A stretch of DNA of 64,000 nucleotides from an uncultured Bacteroidota bacterium (lineage in GTDB: Bacteria > Bacteroidota > Bacteroidia > Bacteroidales > SZUA-534), in NCBI GenBank assembly GCA_946414435.1, contig CAMKOM010000008.1, positions 47,602-111,601 of the forward strand. The letters are read 5' to 3'. The position numbers and the translations under genes are program-made. Under the pieces are notes generated by a model. The model was given only the letters and a program-made list of their open reading frames with translations. It was not told where the DNA came from and ran no database searches. Numbering within the stretch: position 1 is the stretch's first letter; every line of letters starts with the position of its first letter. Below, in pieces: positions 60,537-64,000 of the stretch.

Positions 60537-61631
60537 ATGGAAATAACAGCGGCACAGGTGTTCGGCGTGTTGCGGACGGTTGTCCACCCCGAACTTAAAA
60601 AAGACATCATTCAGTTGGGAATGGTTCAAGGCCTCGAAATCGACGGGCTGAATGTCAGTTTCACGCTTATGATTGGCAAAAAAGAAAGTACCAATATTGC
60701 GTTGCTGAAACAAAATTGCGTTGATGCGCTAGAAACAGCTATTGCGGGCGTGAACGTGCGTGGCAACATTCGTGTACAGGCCAAACCCGAAACTGAAGAC
60801 GATGTCCCCAATGGTCTGCGTAACGTGAAGAATATCATTGCAGTGGCATCGGGCAAAGGTGGTGTTGGAAAATCAACGGTAGCCGTCAATCTGGCTGTGG
60901 CCTTGGCGCAAAAAGGCGCAAAGGTTGGCCTTGTTGATGCCGACATCTACGGACCGTCGATCCCATTGATGTTCGATCTGCATGATGCGCGTCCTATGGC
61001 AAATGAAGACCAGATGATTGTGCCAGTTGAGAAATATGGCGTCCGATTGCTGTCAATCGGCTTTTTTGTGAATGCCAAAGATGCTCTTGTGTGGCGCGGT
61101 CCCATGGCAACTAGTGCACTTAAACAAATGATTATGGAGGCTGCGTGGGGTGAGCTCGACTATCTGTTCATCGATATGCCGCCAGGAACCGGTGACATAC
61201 ATTTGGCTATTATTCAAATGCTTGCATTAACGGGAGCCGTCATTGTCAGCACACCACAGGAAGTGGCTCTCGCCGATGCGCTGAAAGGCATGAATATGTT
61301 CCGCAACGAAAAAATAAATGTCCCAGTGCTCGGGTTGGTTGAGAATATGGCATGGTTTACGCCTGCCGAACTGCCTGAAAACAAATATTTTATCTTTGGT
61401 AATGGAGGCTGTCTTCGATTGGCTGAAGCTGAAGGTGTGAATTTCCTTGGGCAGATTCCGATTGTGCAGAGCGTCTGCGAAAGTGGCGACAAAGGAGTGC
61501 CAGCAGCTATGGACCGAACCAGTATAGTCGGCGGATATTTCCACTCTTTGGCTGATAATGTAATAGCCGCTGTTGATTACCGTAACAGTAATATGGCTGC
61601 TACCCGTAAGGTGGAGGTGAAAAAGAAATAA
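60537..61631 (+). CDS. mrp: Mrp/ApbC/NBP35 family P-loop Fe-S carrier ATPase
   Basis: [57 protein letters not shown]. Confidence 0.95.
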   Translation: MEITAAQVFGVLRTVVHPELKKDIIQLGMVQGLEIDGLNVSFTLMIGKKESTNIALLKQNCVDALETAIAGVNVRGNIRVQAKPETEDDVPNGLRNVKNIIAVASGKGGVGKSTVAVNLAVALAQKGAKVGLVDADIYGPSIPLMFDLHDARPMANEDQMIVPVEKYGVRLLSIGFFVNAKDALVWRGPMATSALKQMIMEAAWGELDYLFIDMPPGTGDIHLAIIQMLALTGAVIVSTPQEVALADALKGMNMFRNEKINVPVLGLVENMAWFTPAELPENKYFIFGNGGCLRLAEAEGVNFLGQIPIVQSVCESGDKGVPAAMDRTSIVGGYFHSLADNVIAAVDYRNSNMAATRKVEVKKK

Positions 61632-61657
61632 ATATTGCGTGACATTTCTTTTGTCTA

Positions 61658-63079
61658 CTATTCCATCTCTCTCTTGGCCTTTTGATGGATGCTTTCGCCG
61701 TAGATGGGTGAATCGGTTTTCCGGCAAATTTTGAAATACTCGTTGGCTTTCATTTTGTCGCCTTCCGATTTGTAAATCAGACCGATGTAATATGCGGCAT
61801 AGCATGGGTAGTAAAGCGTTTTCTCAAGATTGCGGTCGATGGCGGCTTCATAGAATCGTTTGGCGTTTTCGTAATCACCAGTTTTGTGACAGACGCGTCC
61901 CATACGGTAGGCGTACTCGTTGGCTTGAATGGGCGTGAACTGTGATTTGTGCTGCCCGGCGGCTTCCAGAATTGATTTGCAACGCTTATAGTCTGCCGCA
62001 TCGAAGGCCAGTCGGGCACGCAGCAATAGAGTGTCCCAATAGCGGTACATGGCACACTCATATTTTGCCTGAACATCAGACGACGTTATGGCTGCAGACT
62101 GCATAACCTTTTGACATAGTGACTCATACTTGGTAGTATCGCCTTTCAGAAACCAGAACCATGCCAGTTTGAATTTGGCGTAGAGCACATCCGACGGGTT
62201 GTTTTGGTTGCTTATAAACTGATTGAGAAAAAACTCGCACGAGTCGTTGCTTATATTGAGCATGGTGTTGCCAATCAACAAGTTAATCGAATTGAATAGC
62301 TTGTTGTAGCCACGATGGCAGGCTGATGAGAGAATATTTAGCGCTCGGGCTGTGCTATCGTCGGCAATGAAACGCTTGGCAGCCGCGTAGGCTGCAATCG
62401 GACTGCTGACGGGCCATTCTTTGCCAAAACTCAACAGTAGCTGTAACCCAGACATATTGTTGCTGCCAACTAATGGGTACAGCAGCAGTGACGCTACTTT
62501 CAACTCGTTTTTTAACGATTCAGGAACTTCGGGGTTATGTGTAAGGTTCTCAACTATTTTGCAATAGCGTTCGGTGCGCTCGTTTTCGGTCAGATTGTCG
62601 GCAAACAGGGGTGCCACATTTTGAACTTGGCCGTCGTAAATCAGCTCAATCAGCTCGAACCGTTGTCGCCGCCAGTCGTTGGGTGGCAGATTTGCAACCG
62701 CCTGCCGGGCTTGAGTATAGGTTGCGTAAGATGACAGATATGAGCCATTCACAAAACAAGCGTAGCATTTCATTAGGTAGATGTCACTCAGACACTGCTG
62801 ATAGTCGGCTGAGTTGGATTGATGGTGCCGGGCAGTTTTCAGCAGTTCGGCAAACGTGTCGGGCTGCGGTTTCCCGAGTTCCGACAGTTGTTCGGCAAAC
62901 AGCGTGTAGGCCGACAACCAGGCTGTTTGGTGACCTTCGGGCATTCGGGAAATCTGATGGCGTGCATCGTCGAATCTGAAATTGAGAATCAGATTATGGC
63001 AACTGTCGCTTTGTGGCATGGCCATTATCGGCATTACCAACAAGACCGTCAATATCGAAACCTTTGTAAATCTTCGCAT
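61658..63079 (-). CDS. TPR-containing secreted/periplasmic protein
   Basis: Signal peptide FTKVSILTVLLVMPIMAMPQ; TPR-like YAYRMGRVCHKTGDYENAKRFYEAAIDR, YYIGLIYKSEGDKMKANEYFKICRK. Confidence 0.7.
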   Translation of the reverse strand: MRRFTKVSILTVLLVMPIMAMPQSDSCHNLILNFRFDDARHQISRMPEGHQTAWLSAYTLFAEQLSELGKPQPDTFAELLKTARHHQSNSADYQQCLSDIYLMKCYACFVNGSYLSSYATYTQARQAVANLPPNDWRRQRFELIELIYDGQVQNVAPLFADNLTENERTERYCKIVENLTHNPEVPESLKNELKVASLLLYPLVGSNNMSGLQLLLSFGKEWPVSSPIAAYAAAKRFIADDSTARALNILSSACHRGYNKLFNSINLLIGNTMLNISNDSCEFFLNQFISNQNNPSDVLYAKFKLAWFWFLKGDTTKYESLCQKVMQSAAITSSDVQAKYECAMYRYWDTLLLRARLAFDAADYKRCKSILEAAGQHKSQFTPIQANEYAYRMGRVCHKTGDYENAKRFYEAAIDRNLEKTLYYPCYAAYYIGLIYKSEGDKMKANEYFKICRKTDSPIYGESIHQKAKREME

Positions 63080-63150
63080 TGCACGCGCACTTTTTTGGTG
63101 GTGAATTTACGCTATCTTTTTTACATTTTCATTTTTACTTCTGTTCAACA

Positions 63151-63185
63151 AAAAAGCCCCGACAGAAAATCCATCGGGGCCTTTT
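63151..63185 (-). terminator. Terminator-like hairpin
   Basis: AAAAAGCCCCGA-cagaaaatcca-TCGGGGCCTTTT. Confidence 0.75.
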
Positions 63186-63203
63186 CTATGAAAAAGTATG
63201 TTC

Positions 63204-64000
63204 TTACTTGTTCAGTGCAGTTGCAACGTCAACGGCCACAGCCACGGTAGCACCAACCATCGGGTTGTTGCCGATACCAAGGAAGCCCATCATCTCAACG
63301 TGAGCCGGAACTGAAGACGAACCAGCGAATTGAGCGTCAGAGTGCATACGGCCCATTGTGTCGGTCATACCGTATGATGCCGGACCGGCAGCCATATTGT
63401 CGGGGTGCAGAGTACGGCCGGTGCCGCCACCCGATGCTACTGAGAAATACTTCTTGCCACGCTCGGTGCACTCTTTCTTGTAAGTGCCTGCAACCGGGTG
63501 TTGGAAGCGGGTCGGGTTGGTCGAGTTGCCGGTGATTGACACGTCAACGCCCTCTTTCCACATAATGGCCACGCCCTCACGAACGTCGTTGGCGCCGTAG
63601 CAGCGTACTTTTGCGCGCTCGCCGTCAGAGTATTTGATTTCCTCAACCACTTTCAGCTCGCCTGTAAAGTAGTCGAAATCAGTGTGAACATAGGTGAAAC
63701 CGTTGATACGCGAAATGATTTTGGCAGCGTCTTTGCCCAGACCGTTCAGAATGCAGCGAAGCGGCTCTTTGCGCACCTTGTCGGCCTTTGCGGCGATTTT
63801 GATAGCGCCCTCAGCGGCTGCAAACGACTCGTGGCCTGCCAGGAAGGCGAAGCACTCGGTCTCCTCGCGAAGCAGACGAGCTGCCAGGTTGCCGTGTCCC
63901 AGACCAACCTTGCGGTCGTCGGCTACAGAGCCGGGGATGCAGAATGACTGCAGACCGATACCGATAGCCTCAGCGGCGTCAGCAGCGTTTTTGCAGCCCT
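63204..64000 (-). CDS. GGGtGRT-family protein (5' end beyond window)
   Basis: SVASGGGTGRTLHPDNMAAGPASYGMTDTMGRMHSDAQFAGSSSVPAHVEMMGFLGIGNNPMVGA; frame stays open upstream of the listed GTG start to base 64000 (...GCKNAADAAEAIGIGLQSFCIPGSVADDRKVGLGHGNLAARLLREETECFAFLAGHESFAAAEGAIK...). Confidence 0.88.
   Translation of the reverse strand, partial: GCKNAADAAEAIGIGLQSFCIPGSVADDRKVGLGHGNLAARLLREETECFAFLAGHESFAAAEGAIKIAAKADKVRKEPLRCILNGLGKDAAKIISRINGFTYVHTDFDYFTGELKVVEEIKYSDGERAKVRCYGANDVREGVAIMWKEGVDVSITGNSTNPTRFQHPVAGTYKKECTERGKKYFSVASGGGTGRTLHPDNMAAGPASYGMTDTMGRMHSDAQFAGSSSVPAHVEMMGFLGIGNNPMVGATVAVAVDVATALNK

Noticed and set aside
1-64000. CRISPR array, tRNA/rRNA, prophage or intact IS element
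   Set aside because: No regularly spaced repeat-spacer pattern, no cloverleaf or rRNA-like segment recognised, and no transposase or phage structural ORF in the track

Overview
This is a 64 kb stretch of a Bacteroidales-type (Bacteroidota) chromosome. Gene content is mostly housekeeping, read from the supplied ORF translations and family knowledge without any database search. Main blocks: (i) 3' end of an O-acetylhomoserine sulfhydrylase-like gene; (ii) a giant ~4,355-aa T9SS cargo/adhesin-like protein (1.1-14.2 kb); (iii) a TPR/TM/coiled-coil putative membrane regulator and a ParE-type toxin-antitoxin pair; (iv) an outer-membrane beta-barrel protein, mannitol dehydrogenase family enzyme, serine hydrolase, CPBP protease and a NatAB-like ABC exporter; (v) dgt-lspA-dksA-like, thrH, bactofilin, fabH-plsX-rpmF-DUF177; (vi) carA-carB, a purC pseudogene missed by the ORF track, and topA; (vii) a degenerate arginase-fold gene followed by the complete porP-K-L-M-N type IX secretion core; (viii) an AIM24-like protein, a standalone DUF262 protein, a YifB/ComM ATPase, a repeat-containing lipoprotein and thioredoxin; (ix) two tandem Cache/GAF/PAS sensor-like proteins with no recognisable output domain, mrp, a TPR protein and a partial GGGtGRT-family gene. 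I saw no CRISPR array, rRNA, tRNA, prophage or intact IS element. No clearly novel multi-gene defence or mobile system is evident. The strongest second-look items are the near-regular ~950-aa supermodule layout of the giant protein, the purC pseudogene, the arginase-like probable pseudoenzyme translationally coupled to topA next to T9SS, the output-less sensor pair with a pseudo-Hpt tail, and the 39-bp VNTR lipoprotein. Starts were moved to internal ATGs where the ORF track used an upstream or alternative codon.
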